This document shows positions 9,201-16,116 of a stretch of DNA of 41,706 nucleotides, piece after piece (the stretch's first letter is position 1; the number at the start of each line of letters is the position of its first letter). Location: the NCBI GenBank assembly GCA_002362385.1, contig DEUB01000071.1:1-41706 (forward strand), given 5' to 3'. This DNA comes from Lachnospiraceae bacterium UBA3273 (GTDB taxonomy: Bacteria > Bacillota > Clostridia > Lachnospirales > Lachnospiraceae). The notes beneath the pieces were generated by a model. The model was not told where the DNA came from and searched no databases. It saw only the letters and a program-made list of their open reading frames with translations. Position numbers and translations under genes: made by a program.

Positions 9201-10473
9201 GGAAAAGGAACGCACTATTCACTCCACAGCGTTGAACAGGGTCATTTTTACGGAGGAAATGCGGAAGGATTATACCATTCTCTGCCCCCAGATGTCTCCT
9301 ATTCACTTTGAAGTCTTACAGCCTGCCTTTAAGGCCTGCGGGTACAACTTTGAAGTAATTCCCGAAAATAACCGCCATGCGGTGGATACAGGACTGAAAT
9401 ATGTGAATAATGACGCGTGTTATCCTTCCTTGATCGTTGTTGGGCAGATCATGAATGCCTTAAATTCAGGCAGATATGATCTGAATAAGGTTGCGGTCGT
9501 CATTACCCAGACCGGCGGAGGGTGCCGCGCCACCAACTATATCGGCTTTATCCGCCGCGCCCTTGCAAAGGCGGGCATGGAATACATACCGGTCATTTCC
9601 CTGAATATGTCAGGCTTAGAGAGCAATCCCGGTTTCAAATTAAATGCCGATATGCTTCTGCGTGCCGTTTACGGAGCTATTCTCGGCGATATTTTCATGC
9701 GCTGTCTCTATCGGATGCGCCCTTATGAAAAAGAAAAAGGCTCCGCCAACGCCCTGCACCAAAAATGGCTGAAGGAATGCCAGGATTTTGTTTCCGCAAA
9801 GCGTCCTTCCTTTTCCCGGTTTAAAAAGCTGTGCAGGCAGATCATTAAGGAGTTTGACGAGCTGCCCGTTACGGATGAAAAGAAGCCCCGGGTAGGCATC
9901 GTCGGGGAAATCCTGGTTAAATTCCTGCCGGAAGCCAACAACCATCTGGCCGAGCTGTTGGAAGCGGAAGGCGCCGAGGCAGTCTGCCCCGATTTATTGG
10001 ATTTCATGATGTACTGTTTCTACAATCAGATTTATAAGGCAAAGCAGCTTGGCATGTCCAAAAAGACAGCCTATGCCAGTAGATTCTTAATCTGGATGGT
10101 CGACCGTTTCCGTGCCCCTGCTGCAAAGGCTTTAAAAAACAGCCGTCATTTTGATCCGCCTGCCAATATTTATGATTTGGTCGATTATGCCAAAACCATT
10201 GTTTCCATCGGCAACCAGACCGGTGAAGGCTGGTTTTTGACCGGAGAAATGTTAGAATTGATCCACTCTGGAACGCCCAATATCGTATGTACCCAGCCCT
10301 TTGGCTGTCTGCCCAACCATGTAGTAGGAAAAGGCGTGATCAAAGAGCTGCGCCGTCAGTATCCCGACAGCAACATCGTCGCCATCGATTATGACCCGGG
10401 CGCCAGCGAAGTCAACCAGTTGAACAGGATCAAGCTGATGCTTTCCACGGCATTTAAAAATCTGGAGAAGTAA
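6211..10473 (+). CDS. Large 2-hydroxyacyl-CoA dehydratase activator-type protein (two BadF/BadG ATPase domains plus DUF2229 and dehydratase-like regions)
   Basis: The 1420-residue protein contains two ASKHA-fold ATPase domains of the 2-hydroxyglutaryl-CoA dehydratase activator type. The first starts with GIDIGSTTVK near residue 9 and has CAGGTGSF near 127. The second starts with GIDAGSTTTK near 321 and has SSGCGSF near 447. Such cysteines hold a shared [4Fe-4S] cluster in HgdC-type activators, which drive ATP-dependent one-electron transfer. A Cys cluster (CRGCTNNC, near 618) and a DUF2229 region follow (about 680-900). The C-terminal part from about 1010 resembles HgdB-like dehydratase subunits. 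The real substrate of these fused proteins is not established. An AGAAGGA site precedes the ATG. It appears monocistronic. Confidence 0.9.
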   Translation: MRKQGYALGIDIGSTTVKIAILDNEHTILFSDYKRHFANIQETLSDLLKEAVTELGDLSVNPMITGSGGLTLANHLGVPFVQEVIAVSSALTDYAPQTDVAIELGGEDAKIIYFEGGNVEQRMNGICAGGTGSFIDQMASLLQTDASGLNEYAKNYQSLYTIAARCGVFAKTDIQPLINEGATKEDLAASIFQAVVNQTISGLACGKPIRGHVAFLGGPLHFLSELKAAFIRTLKLDDTHIIAPEHSHLFAAVGSALNAKEDVSFNLMEMADKLSNGIRMEFEVERLEPLFASDEEYEAFTARHNNSKVTTGNLEEYEGNCYLGIDAGSTTTKVALIGEDGRLLYSFYSNNNGSPLKTAISAICDIYEKLPEGAKIVHSCSTGYGEALMKAAFLLDEGEVETVAHYYAAAFFSPDVDCILDIGGQDMKCIKIKNQTVDSVQLNEACSSGCGSFIETFAQSLNYSVQDFAKEALFAAHPIDLGTRCTVFMNSKVKQAQKEGASVADISAGLAYSVIKNALFKVIKVSDASELGKKIVVQGGTFYNDAVLRSFEKIADCEAVRPDIAGIMGAFGAALIAKERCREKLQKQCNSCEETAITTMLSIDKIRSLEFTTRMAKCRGCTNNCRLTINQFSGGRQYISGNRCERGIGKEKNANHLPNLFEYKHERIFGYEPLPIDQAKRGQVGIPRVLNMYENYPFWFTFFTELKYQVVLSPVSTHKIYELGIESIPSESECYPAKLAHGHVSWLIKQGVNFIFYPALFYERDEVEGANNHYNCPIVTSYSENIKNNVEEIGRGDIRFQNPFLNFRDVKTIGDVLVKEFPDIPAAEVREAIKKAWDELECARNDMRRKGEETLKYLEETGRRGIVLAGRPYHIDPEINHGIPELINSYDIAVLTEDSVSHLGKPERPLIVSDQWMYHSRLYAAAAFVRTTDNLDLIQLNSFGCGLDAVTTDQVNDILSGSNKIYTCLKIDEVNNLGAARIRVRSLIAALRVKEQKEKERTIHSTALNRVIFTEEMRKDYTILCPQMSPIHFEVLQPAFKACGYNFEVIPENNRHAVDTGLKYVNNDACYPSLIVVGQIMNALNSGRYDLNKVAVVITQTGGGCRATNYIGFIRRALAKAGMEYIPVISLNMSGLESNPGFKLNADMLLRAVYGAILGDIFMRCLYRMRPYEKEKGSANALHQKWLKECQDFVSAKRPSFSRFKKLCRQIIKEFDELPVTDEKKPRVGIVGEILVKFLPEANNHLAELLEAEGAEAVCPDLLDFMMYCFYNQIYKAKQLGMSKKTAYASRFLIWMVDRFRAPAAKALKNSRHFDPPANIYDLVDYAKTIVSIGNQTGEGWFLTGEMLELIHSGTPNIVCTQPFGCLPNHVVGKGVIKELRRQYPDSNIVAIDYDPGASEVNQLNRIKLMLSTAFKNLEK

Positions 10474-10502
10474 AGCATCCTTTTATTATATTTTGCATCT
10501 GC

Positions 10503-10529
10503 CCGGATATGCCCATGCAGGCAGTCCGG
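10503..10529 (+). other. Imperfect hairpin after the activator gene
   Basis: CCGGA and TGCC (10503-10513) pair with GGCA and TCCGG (10520-10529), giving a stem of about nine pairs with a small bulge. No T-run follows, so it is not a standard terminator; it could stabilise the 3' end of the long transcript. Confidence 0.4.
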
Positions 10530-10545
10530 TCATGATCAAATATGC

Positions 10546-10599
10546 AGGGGACTTATGGAATGGGAATCGTCTTATCTTTCCCCATCCGTTAAGTCCCTG
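10546..10599. repeat. Long imperfect inverted repeat
   Basis: CAGGGACTTA-like and ATGGG segments at 10546-10564 are matched by CCCAT and TAAGTCCCTG at 10581-10599. Stem pairs are interrupted by a four-base mismatch; the loop is 16 bases. Only TGTTTTC follows on the plus strand, so it is a weak terminator at best. The 10474-10720 gap otherwise holds only the hairpin at 10503-10529 and the regulator's ribosome site. Confidence 0.5.
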
Positions 10600-10720
10600 T
10601 TTTCATGGATTCATCATGTTATGGAAAAAAGTTTTTACACCATATTTTATCCTATGTCAAATCCTTTTGATAGACAAAACCAAGACTGTGAACTACCATA
10701 AAGGCAGATCGGAGGTAATT

Positions 10721-11308
10721 ATGGAAATCGGTGCACAAATCAAAAAATATCGCGCGAAATTTAATCTTTCTCAGGAGGAATTGGCCGAAAAACTCTATGT
10801 TACAAGGCAGACAATTTCCAACTGGGAAACCGGGAAAAGCTATCCCGACATTCACAGTGCATTGCTGATGAGCTCAGTATTCCAGACATCTCTTGACCAA
10901 TTAATAATAAAAGGAGACTTGGAACTTATGAAGGAAGACATAAGAAAAGAAGATATCAAGACATTTAAGTTTTACGGAAACATTTATACCGTTCTCCTGA
11001 CCGTCTGCGTGCTGTCATTCGCCCCGTTGGTATATTATTTCTATCTGTGGGGAATGGCTGTTTCACTGGTTCTTTTTATCATTACTTTTATGGTTGCCCT
11101 GAAGGTGGAAAAATTTAAAAAACAGACCGATGTACAGACCTATAAAGAGTTTCTTGCATTTATGAACGGACAGCGCCTGGATGAGATCAGCAAAAAGCAG
11201 GAGGAAGCAAAGCGGCCTTACCAAAAGATCCTGCTGGCCATTGCTTCCGGATTCATTGCGCTTGTTATACTTTCTCTTTCCTTTGCCATTTTGAAGTTTA
11301 TAAACTAG
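10721..11308 (+). CDS. XRE-family transcriptional regulator with C-terminal membrane anchor
   Basis: The 195-residue protein begins with a Cro/C1-type helix-turn-helix (residues 1-65). IGAQIKKYRAKFNLSQEELAEKLYVTRQTISNWETGKSYPD is the typical helix pattern, split here as helices 2 and 3. Two membrane segments follow at about 88-128 and a last one at the C-terminus (about 172-193), separated by a Lys/Glu-rich stretch. This layout is common in Firmicutes, and such proteins are presumed to sense the membrane. The frame is open upstream to 10493, but a GGAGG at 10711-10715 is spaced for the ATG at 10721. No neighbouring target gene is obvious. Confidence 0.85.
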   Translation: MEIGAQIKKYRAKFNLSQEELAEKLYVTRQTISNWETGKSYPDIHSALLMSSVFQTSLDQLIIKGDLELMKEDIRKEDIKTFKFYGNIYTVLLTVCVLSFAPLVYYFYLWGMAVSLVLFIITFMVALKVEKFKKQTDVQTYKEFLAFMNGQRLDEISKKQEEAKRPYQKILLAIASGFIALVILSLSFAILKFIN

Positions 11309-11340
11309 CCGGCTTTTAGAATATCTTTTAGCATGAACGA

Positions 11341-11395
11341 AAAAAACACCGTCTTATGGAAAATCCATATTTCTTTTCCACAAGACGGTGTTTTT
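11341..11395. terminator. Bidirectional terminator between the XRE gene and hsp20
   Basis: AAAAACACCGTCTT (11342-11355) and the following ATGGAAAA pair with TTTTCCACAAGACGGTGTTTTT (11374-11395), a stem of about 22 positions with one mismatch. A-runs and T-runs on both sides let it serve both convergent genes. Confidence 0.9.
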
Positions 11396-11419
11396 ATGAT
11401 CTTTATTTAAAAGGGCCGC

Positions 11420-11863
11420 TTAGCCTGTAATGGAAATATACTTATGCTCTTCCACTTCCGGTTTTGCTTCCTTTTTGGGAATGATCACTTCCAAAATGCC
11501 GTTCTCAAATTTTGCCTGGATGTCCTCATGGGTAATGGCATCCCCCACATAAAAGCTTCTCTGGCATTTTCCGTAAAAGCGTTCCCGGCGGATATATTTG
11601 CCATCCTCTTTTTCCTCACTGCTGTCGGTATGCTCCGCATTGATCGTAAGATACCCGTCCTTTACTTCCGCCTGAATGTCTTCCTTTTTGTATCCGGGAA
11701 GCTCTAAATCCAGTCTGTATTTATCCTCAAACTCCTGAACATCAGCATTCATGCTGCTTACCGGCGCCTTTGCTCCTGCTTTGGAAAAGCCGAAGGGAAC
11801 GGAAAATACATCGTTAAAAATGTCGTCTACAAAATTGTTTTCAAAAATACTGGGTACTAACAT
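11420..11863 (-). CDS. Hsp20 / alpha-crystallin small heat-shock protein
   Basis: An ATP-independent holdase of 147 residues. The N-terminus (SIFENNFVDDIFNDVF) is the usual short oligomerisation arm. The alpha-crystallin domain spans about 36-135, with DLELPGYKKEDIQAEVKDGYLTINAE and FENGILEVIIPK, the conserved A-x-x-x-N-G-V/I-L-like motif. The C-terminal ISI is the I-x-I anchor that docks on neighbouring subunits. An AAAGGAGG site precedes the ATG. It follows the second hsp20 gene by 28 bases and is probably expressed from the same CIRCE-controlled promoter. Confidence 0.92.
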   Translation of the reverse strand: MLVPSIFENNFVDDIFNDVFSVPFGFSKAGAKAPVSSMNADVQEFEDKYRLDLELPGYKKEDIQAEVKDGYLTINAEHTDSSEEKEDGKYIRRERFYGKCQRSFYVGDAITHEDIQAKFENGILEVIIPKKEAKPEVEEHKYISITG

Positions 11864-11891
11864 AATAATTCCTCCTTTAATAAATGGGCAT

Positions 11892-12233
11892 TTAGCCGTT
11901 AATTGCGATCCGATTGGTTTTAGTCTGTGAAGCTTTGGGGATTTTTACTCGCAGAACGCCATGTTTATAGCTGGCTTCTAATTCGTCCTGTGAAATATCC
12001 GAACCGATAAAAAATGTCCTCTCATACTCTCCGAAATAACATTCTCTTTTCAGATATTTTCCATGGCCCCTTTCCTTTTCCTTATTCATGGAAGCAGCGA
12101 TATGCAGATAACCTTTTTCGACGTAAGCCTTAATGTCTTCTTTTTGGCATCCAGGTAAATCGATCTCAAGAAGGTAAGCGTCTTTTTTCTCTCTGATATC
12201 ACTCTTCATAGGGTAATGCTTTGCTGACATCAT
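11892..12233 (-). CDS. Short Hsp20-family heat-shock protein
   Basis: A 113-residue protein made almost only of an alpha-crystallin domain (about residues 10-100): YLLEIDLPGCQKEDIKAYVE and YKHGVLRVKIPK are diagnostic. The N-terminal arm is very short compared with the neighbouring 147-residue Hsp20, and the C-terminal IAI is the I-x-I anchor. The two may form mixed oligomers (inference). An AAGGAGG site lies seven bases upstream of the ATG. It is the first gene behind a promoter whose -35 box is inside a CIRCE operator, so heat-shock induction through HrcA is expected. Confidence 0.9.
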   Translation of the reverse strand: MMSAKHYPMKSDIREKKDAYLLEIDLPGCQKEDIKAYVEKGYLHIAASMNKEKERGHGKYLKRECYFGEYERTFFIGSDISQDELEASYKHGVLRVKIPKASQTKTNRIAING

Positions 12234-12301
12234 AATGACTCCTCCTTATCTGATCCCATGTTTTTTGTTTCCTGCAAGAACTTTTTTCTTCTTACGATTA
12301 T

Positions 12302-12330
12302 GTTATATACCCAATTGTTAGCACTGTCAA
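12302..12330 (-). promoter_or_regulatory. Sigma-A promoter of the hsp20 pair
   Basis: On the minus strand TTGACA (12325-12330) and TATAAC (12302-12307) are 17 bases apart. The -35 box lies inside the CIRCE element. Confidence 0.85.
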
Positions 12331-12344
12331 GTGTTGAGTGCTAA
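12318..12344. promoter_or_regulatory. CIRCE operator (HrcA binding site)
   Basis: TTAGCACTG-N9-GAGTGCTAA matches the CIRCE consensus TTAGCACTC-N9-GAGTGCTAA with one mismatch, at the innermost base of the left arm. Known HrcA repressor sites have exactly this 9-9-9 layout. It overlaps the -35 box of the hsp20 promoter. Confidence 0.93.
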
Positions 12345-12384
12345 TTTTTTCTGACAATTTTCAAAAAACCAGTGTTTATGCGGG

Positions 12385-12412
12385 TTTACAGATTCTAAAA
12401 TTTTTATAAACT
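12385..12412 (+). promoter_or_regulatory. Possible orphan plus-strand promoter
   Basis: TTTACA (12385-12390), a 16-base spacer and TAAACT (12407-12412) face a plus-strand hairpin with six T's at 12509-12556. No reading frame of note lies between. The remaining part of this 350-base gene-free gap is AT-rich and shows nothing else I recognise. Confidence 0.3.
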
Positions 12413-12503
12413 GTGGGATTTTACCTTCTATACCCCACTTATACCCTATTTGCAGCAACTAATAGGTGTAAAATTTTTATCTTATCATAATTTTCCCATA
12501 AAC

Positions 12504-12556
12504 AAAAGAAGCTGTCGCTTTCACGATATATAAATCGCCAAGCGGCAGCTTTTTTA
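12504..12556. terminator. Hairpin terminator after the lipoprotein gene
   Basis: AAGCTGTCGCTT (12509-12520) pairs with AAGCGGCAGCTT (12540-12551) with one G-T pair. The better T-run is on the plus strand (TTTTTT); on the minus strand CTTCTTTTGTTT follows. It lies just beyond the lipoprotein stop codon. Confidence 0.75.
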
Positions 12557-12584
12557 TACTGTTTCAATTATTCCCGTTCAATAA

Positions 12585-13217
12585 TTACTGAACTTTGTTG
12601 AATACGTAAGGATAATCAAATCCTTCAATAATTTCTTCAGAATCTACTTCTCCGGCAGCATCGATGGTCAATACATCGCCTTCAACAGTAAACAGATCAT
12701 ATACATTGGAAGATACTGCAACTTCGTCCATGTAAAGCTTGTTGCCTTTTGCTTCGTAAACGCCTGTTGTCTCGAAATCGCTTGCAACCTCCTCAATATT
12801 TACACTTGACTGAAGCTCGCTAAGCACATACTCTTCAATACCCATACCATACTGTTGTTCAGCCATAGCATCAATCTCTTCACGAGTATAACCGGAACCT
12901 TCAAGTTCTTCATACATCATATCAGTGCCAAAAGAAGCCAGACTCTCAATATATGTGTTAAATGTATCTGTTAAGGCCTCTTCGTCTACATACATCTTGA
13001 AGGTGCCGTCTTCATTGAAATCCATCATCAATATAATATCGAATTCTTCATGAAAGCCTTCAAAATCGCTTCCCAGTTCAGATTCAAGTTCGCCGGAAAA
13101 ATCAATTGTCGTTGACCATGTTCCATACAACTTCTTTGCGGTACTTCCGCATCCTGCCAATGATAATGCAAGAACCATTATCATAACTAAGGATAAGAGT
13201 TTTTTCATCTTTTTCAT
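12585..13217 (-). CDS. Secreted lipoprotein of unknown function
   Basis: The 210-residue product has a Lys-rich start, a hydrophobic stretch and a lipobox LSLAGC with Cys23, so it should be lipid-anchored on the outer membrane face. The mature part is acidic (many Asp/Glu) and begins with KLYGTWSTTIDF. GTW at the start and later strands such as YEAKGNKLYM and FTVEGDVLTID suggest a lipocalin-like or DUF4923/DUF5640-like beta structure, but I cannot name the family. The upstream ATG frame (to 13298) is rejected, because GGGAGG precedes the ATG at 13217. It is monocistronic, with a good promoter and terminator. Confidence 0.8.
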   Translation of the reverse strand: MKKMKKLLSLVMIMVLALSLAGCGSTAKKLYGTWSTTIDFSGELESELGSDFEGFHEEFDIILMMDFNEDGTFKMYVDEEALTDTFNTYIESLASFGTDMMYEELEGSGYTREEIDAMAEQQYGMGIEEYVLSELQSSVNIEEVASDFETTGVYEAKGNKLYMDEVAVSSNVYDLFTVEGDVLTIDAAGEVDSEEIIEGFDYPYVFNKVQ

Positions 13218-13270
13218 TTTTCTTTTTTCCTCCCACATCACAGGCTCAGCCTGTATATTTTCAATATAAA

Positions 13271-13298
13271 ATTTTATCACATAAATTAAAAATGTCAA
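13271..13298 (-). promoter_or_regulatory. Sigma-A promoter of the lipoprotein gene
   Basis: Minus-strand TTGACA (13293-13298) and TAAAAT (13271-13276) with a 16-base spacer. A 15-base palindrome with a single central base (13240-13254) lies in the leader between this promoter and the ribosome site. Confidence 0.7.
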
Positions 13299-13356
13299 CT
13301 ATCTTATTGTAACACTATGAACTGTTTTCCATCTTTTTTGCACCAGTACGGCTTTC

Positions 13357-13386
13357 TTTACATCGCCGCTTATTTCCATTTATGAT
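13357..13386 (+). promoter_or_regulatory. Possible promoter of the YeiH-type gene
   Basis: TTTACA (13357-13362), an 18-base spacer and TATGAT (13381-13386). The leader has a small inverted repeat, ATGGGG (13391-13396) with CCCCAT (13414-13419). Confidence 0.5.
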
Positions 13387-13467
13387 GCATATGGGGACTT
13401 TATCACTAAAAAACCCCATTCATGCACATACTAAAAAAAACATAAATTAAAGAAATGAGGTATTCCT

Positions 13468-14499
13468 ATGAAATCGTTTCACAAATTTATTCCGGGCATC
13501 CTGCTATGCCTTGTCATCGCCATTCCTTCCTGGTTTCTCGGGAAACAGTTTCCCGTGATCGGCGGTCCAGTCATTGCCATTATCGCCGGGATGATCATTA
13601 CTCTGTTCATAAAAAACCAATACGCCCTGGAGGCCGGCATTAAATTTACATCCAAAAAAATACTGCAGTGGGCCGTCATCCTTTTAGGCTTCGGCCTGAA
13701 TTTAAACGTCATCCTTAAGACGGGGGCACAGTCCCTTCCCATTATCCTCATTACCGTCAGCGTGTCTTTGATCATTTCCTATGTTTTATACAAAGCCATG
13801 CACATTCCCTGGAAAATATCCACTCTGGTAGGCGTCGGTTCCTCTATCTGCGGCGGTTCCGCCATAGCCGCTACCGCTCCCGTCATCGATGCGGACGACG
13901 AAGAGGTTGCACAGGCCATCAGCGTTATTTTCTTTTTTAACGTTTTAGCCGCCCTGCTGTTTCCCTATATGGGGACTCTTTTGGGATTCAGCCGGACATC
14001 CGGGGAGGCCTTCGGCATCTTTGCGGGCACAGCCGTCAACGATACTTCTTCGGTTACCGCTGCCGCTTCAACCTGGGACGCCATGTACAATTTAGGCTCC
14101 CAGACCCTGGATAAGGCCGTTACCGTCAAGTTGACCAGAACCCTCGCCATTATTCCCATTACACTGGTCTTAGCCTTTATCCGTACCAAAAAAGAAAAGG
14201 ACGCCGGAAACGAAAAAGTGGATATGAAAAAAATCTTTCCTTTTTTCATCCTCTATTTCATCCTGGCATCCGTTATTACCACCGTTGCAGGCGGAATGGG
14301 CATTTCTCCCGCTATATTCAATCCCGTAAAGGAACTGAGCAAGTTCTTTATCGTACTGGCCATGGCCGCCATCGGCATCAACACCGACATTGTAAAGCTT
14401 GTTAAAACCGGCGGAAAGCCCATCTTTATGGGACTGTGCTGCTGGATAGGCATTACTGCCGCCAGCCTTCTTTTACAGCACGTTATGGGCATCTGGTAA
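13468..14499 (+). CDS. YeiH-family (UPF0324) membrane protein, putative sulfate exporter
   Basis: The 343-residue protein has about ten hydrophobic segments. It contains VGVGSSICGGSAIAATAPVI near residue 120 and FAGTAVNDTSSVTAA near residue 190; both are strongly conserved in the UPF0324/YeiH family. The C-terminal half has FFIVLAMAAIGINTD, also typical. The databases name it a putative sulfate exporter, but experimental proof is thin, so the substrate is open. A GAGG-type ribosome site lies upstream. No LysR-type regulator, which often accompanies yeiH, is adjacent. Confidence 0.88.
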   Translation: MKSFHKFIPGILLCLVIAIPSWFLGKQFPVIGGPVIAIIAGMIITLFIKNQYALEAGIKFTSKKILQWAVILLGFGLNLNVILKTGAQSLPIILITVSVSLIISYVLYKAMHIPWKISTLVGVGSSICGGSAIAATAPVIDADDEEVAQAISVIFFFNVLAALLFPYMGTLLGFSRTSGEAFGIFAGTAVNDTSSVTAAASTWDAMYNLGSQTLDKAVTVKLTRTLAIIPITLVLAFIRTKKEKDAGNEKVDMKKIFPFFILYFILASVITTVAGGMGISPAIFNPVKELSKFFIVLAMAAIGINTDIVKLVKTGGKPIFMGLCCWIGITAASLLLQHVMGIW

Positions 14500-14516
14500 A
14501 GCAGCCTGTTGATTTA

Positions 14517-15158
14517 TTAAATATCTTCCAGCTTATAACACTTTTTGTCTCCGGCCTTTGCACGGGCGATCTGGAATTCCTGTATTTTGATATACTGCTC
14601 CGTACGGAATTTTAACTGTCCTGCAAAGGCCGCCGCCTCTTCAAAAAATGCGGCTCTCCGCAGCACATCTACGATCCGGAGCTTTAACTCCGGCAGCTCC
14701 CTTTTGGGGATTTTGGACACGTCTACCTCGTTGTAACAGGTAAGGGCTCTCTTTCTGCAGACGATGGCCGTCACATCCAGCTTTTCATCATCGCAGGACC
14801 ATGCGGCGCAAAGAAAGGCATCCCCCGCCTTCCTGTATTCCTTACAGTGCTGGTATATCAACGCCAGCTTTACAAAACGCTTCCCGATCTCAGAAAGTCC
14901 CGCAATCCCGGCGCAATTGACATATTCCTTGGAATCCGTATATTTTTCGTCGTATTCAGGCATGGGGTCCGTAGTAGAAAATACATTCCTGCAATAATCA
15001 CACTTATGTACCCACAAAGGCATTGCGCTTCTTCGTACCTCCGGCGGCCTGAAATCCAGATCCGCAGTCCCCTCACTGGTCCCCATAGCCAGAATGGTTA
15101 TCTCGTTCATCCTGCCGCATATATTGCATTCCATATTTTTGACAGCAAACTTTGACAC
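14517..15158 (-). CDS. DUF2225 family protein
   Basis: The protein has 213 residues from a GTG start. Its N-terminus holds two zinc-knuckle pairs, Cys11-x2-Cys14 and Cys53-x2-Cys56 (MECNICG and HKCDYCRNVF), which fits DUF2225. The rest is helical, with TPR-like segments (KLALIYQHCKEYRKAGDAFLCAAW). The function of DUF2225 is unknown. An ATG-started frame to 15248 exists, but GGGAGG is eight bases before the GTG at 15158, so I choose the GTG. It runs convergently with the YeiH gene, only 17 bases apart, with no obvious terminator between. Confidence 0.8.
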   Translation of the reverse strand: MSKFAVKNMECNICGRMNEITILAMGTSEGTADLDFRPPEVRRSAMPLWVHKCDYCRNVFSTTDPMPEYDEKYTDSKEYVNCAGIAGLSEIGKRFVKLALIYQHCKEYRKAGDAFLCAAWSCDDEKLDVTAIVCRKRALTCYNEVDVSKIPKRELPELKLRIVDVLRRAAFFEEAAAFAGQLKFRTEQYIKIQEFQIARAKAGDKKCYKLEDI

Positions 15159-15390
15159 AATATCTACCTCCCTGTACCCCTTTGCATTCCCCTCCGCAGC
15201 AATCCGCGGTTCTGCAAAAATGTTACATTCTGTAATCCATTTTAACAAATTACTCCTTCTTCTTCAACAAAAACCATGCTATGATATTCTTATATATCCC
15301 CAAAATCCTTTTACAGGATATTCCTTAAATTTGTAATGCGGCTTTTCAAAATGCCGTTTCGGGGAAAAAAGAATAAAGCGAGGAATAGAA

Positions 15391-16071
15391 ATGGCTGAGA
15401 CCTTTGCAAAAGACACTTCCGGGCGCAGTAAAAAAGACTGGTTACTGGCCCTGTCGGTTTTATTGATCGGCCTCATTGTGGCCCACTTAGGCGTTTCCAT
15501 GTTTTTGACAGCCGCATTGGGCACCGATACCTTTACTGTTTTTATTCAGGGACTGTCCTTGTCCTTTCAAAAAATGACCGGCACCTCTTTTCCCAGCGTC
15601 GGCGCCGTCCACGTTGCGGTTTTGTGCCTGATCATGGCAGTCATGTTTTTTACCACAAAGGGCTATATCAAGCCGGGAACGGTTATCTGCGCCTTTTGCG
15701 GCGGTCCCATTATCGATTTTTTCAACTGGCTCATCACTCCTTTTTGTAATGAATCCAGTCCCATGTACATACGAATGCCGGTCATGCTCCTTGGCTGTAT
15801 CGTCTTGTCCCTGGGTATGTCCATCGTCATCAACAGCCAGGCGGGAACCGGTCCCAACGATTTGATCGCTATCGTCATTTCCGATAAGCTGCAAAGGATC
15901 CAGTTCCGTTTTGTACGCATGGGATGCGATATTTTCTTTGTCGTCATCGGCTTTATCCTGGGCGGCGTTGTGGGCGTCGGCACCATTGCGGCGGCGTTTC
16001 TGACCGGCCCCCTGGTGCAGTTCTGGCTGCCTAAGACAAAATCCCTGATTCAAAAGCTGCCCTACCGTTAG
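15391..16071 (+). CDS. YczE/YitT-type membrane protein
   Basis: A 226-residue protein with five or six membrane segments. LLIGLIVAHLGVSMFLTAALGTDTF near the N-terminus and VINSQAGTGPNDLIAIVIS near residue 150 match the YczE/YyaS/YitT family; the GTGPNDL motif is the clearest mark. These proteins are found widely in Firmicutes without known transport substrate. The Lys-rich end is cytosolic. It is probably a single gene; its stop codon lies inside the hairpin terminator shared with the convergent permease gene. Confidence 0.8.
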   Translation: MAETFAKDTSGRSKKDWLLALSVLLIGLIVAHLGVSMFLTAALGTDTFTVFIQGLSLSFQKMTGTSFPSVGAVHVAVLCLIMAVMFFTTKGYIKPGTVICAFCGGPIIDFFNWLITPFCNESSPMYIRMPVMLLGCIVLSLGMSIVINSQAGTGPNDLIAIVISDKLQRIQFRFVRMGCDIFFVVIGFILGGVVGVGTIAAAFLTGPLVQFWLPKTKSLIQKLPYR

Positions 16072-16081
16072 GAAGGGCAGC
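16056..16081. terminator. Hairpin terminator at the end of the convergent YczE and permease genes
   Basis: GCTGCCCT (16056-16063) pairs perfectly with AGGGCAGC (16074-16081). On the minus strand TTTTG follows, so it may end the permease operon; the YczE-type stop codon is inside the loop region. Confidence 0.6.
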
Positions 16082-16116
16082 AAAAGTTTATTCCTTATTT
16101 GTATCGCAGAACCATT

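Noticed and set aside
6655..9945. Several antisense frames of 60-150 residues opposite the activator gene
   Set aside because: No ribosome sites or recognisable domains; the plus-strand gene is continuous over 1420 codons.
10493..10720. N-terminal extension of the XRE regulator frame
   Set aside because: It covers the intergenic hairpins, and the only good ribosome site (GGAGG at 10711) fits the ATG at 10721.
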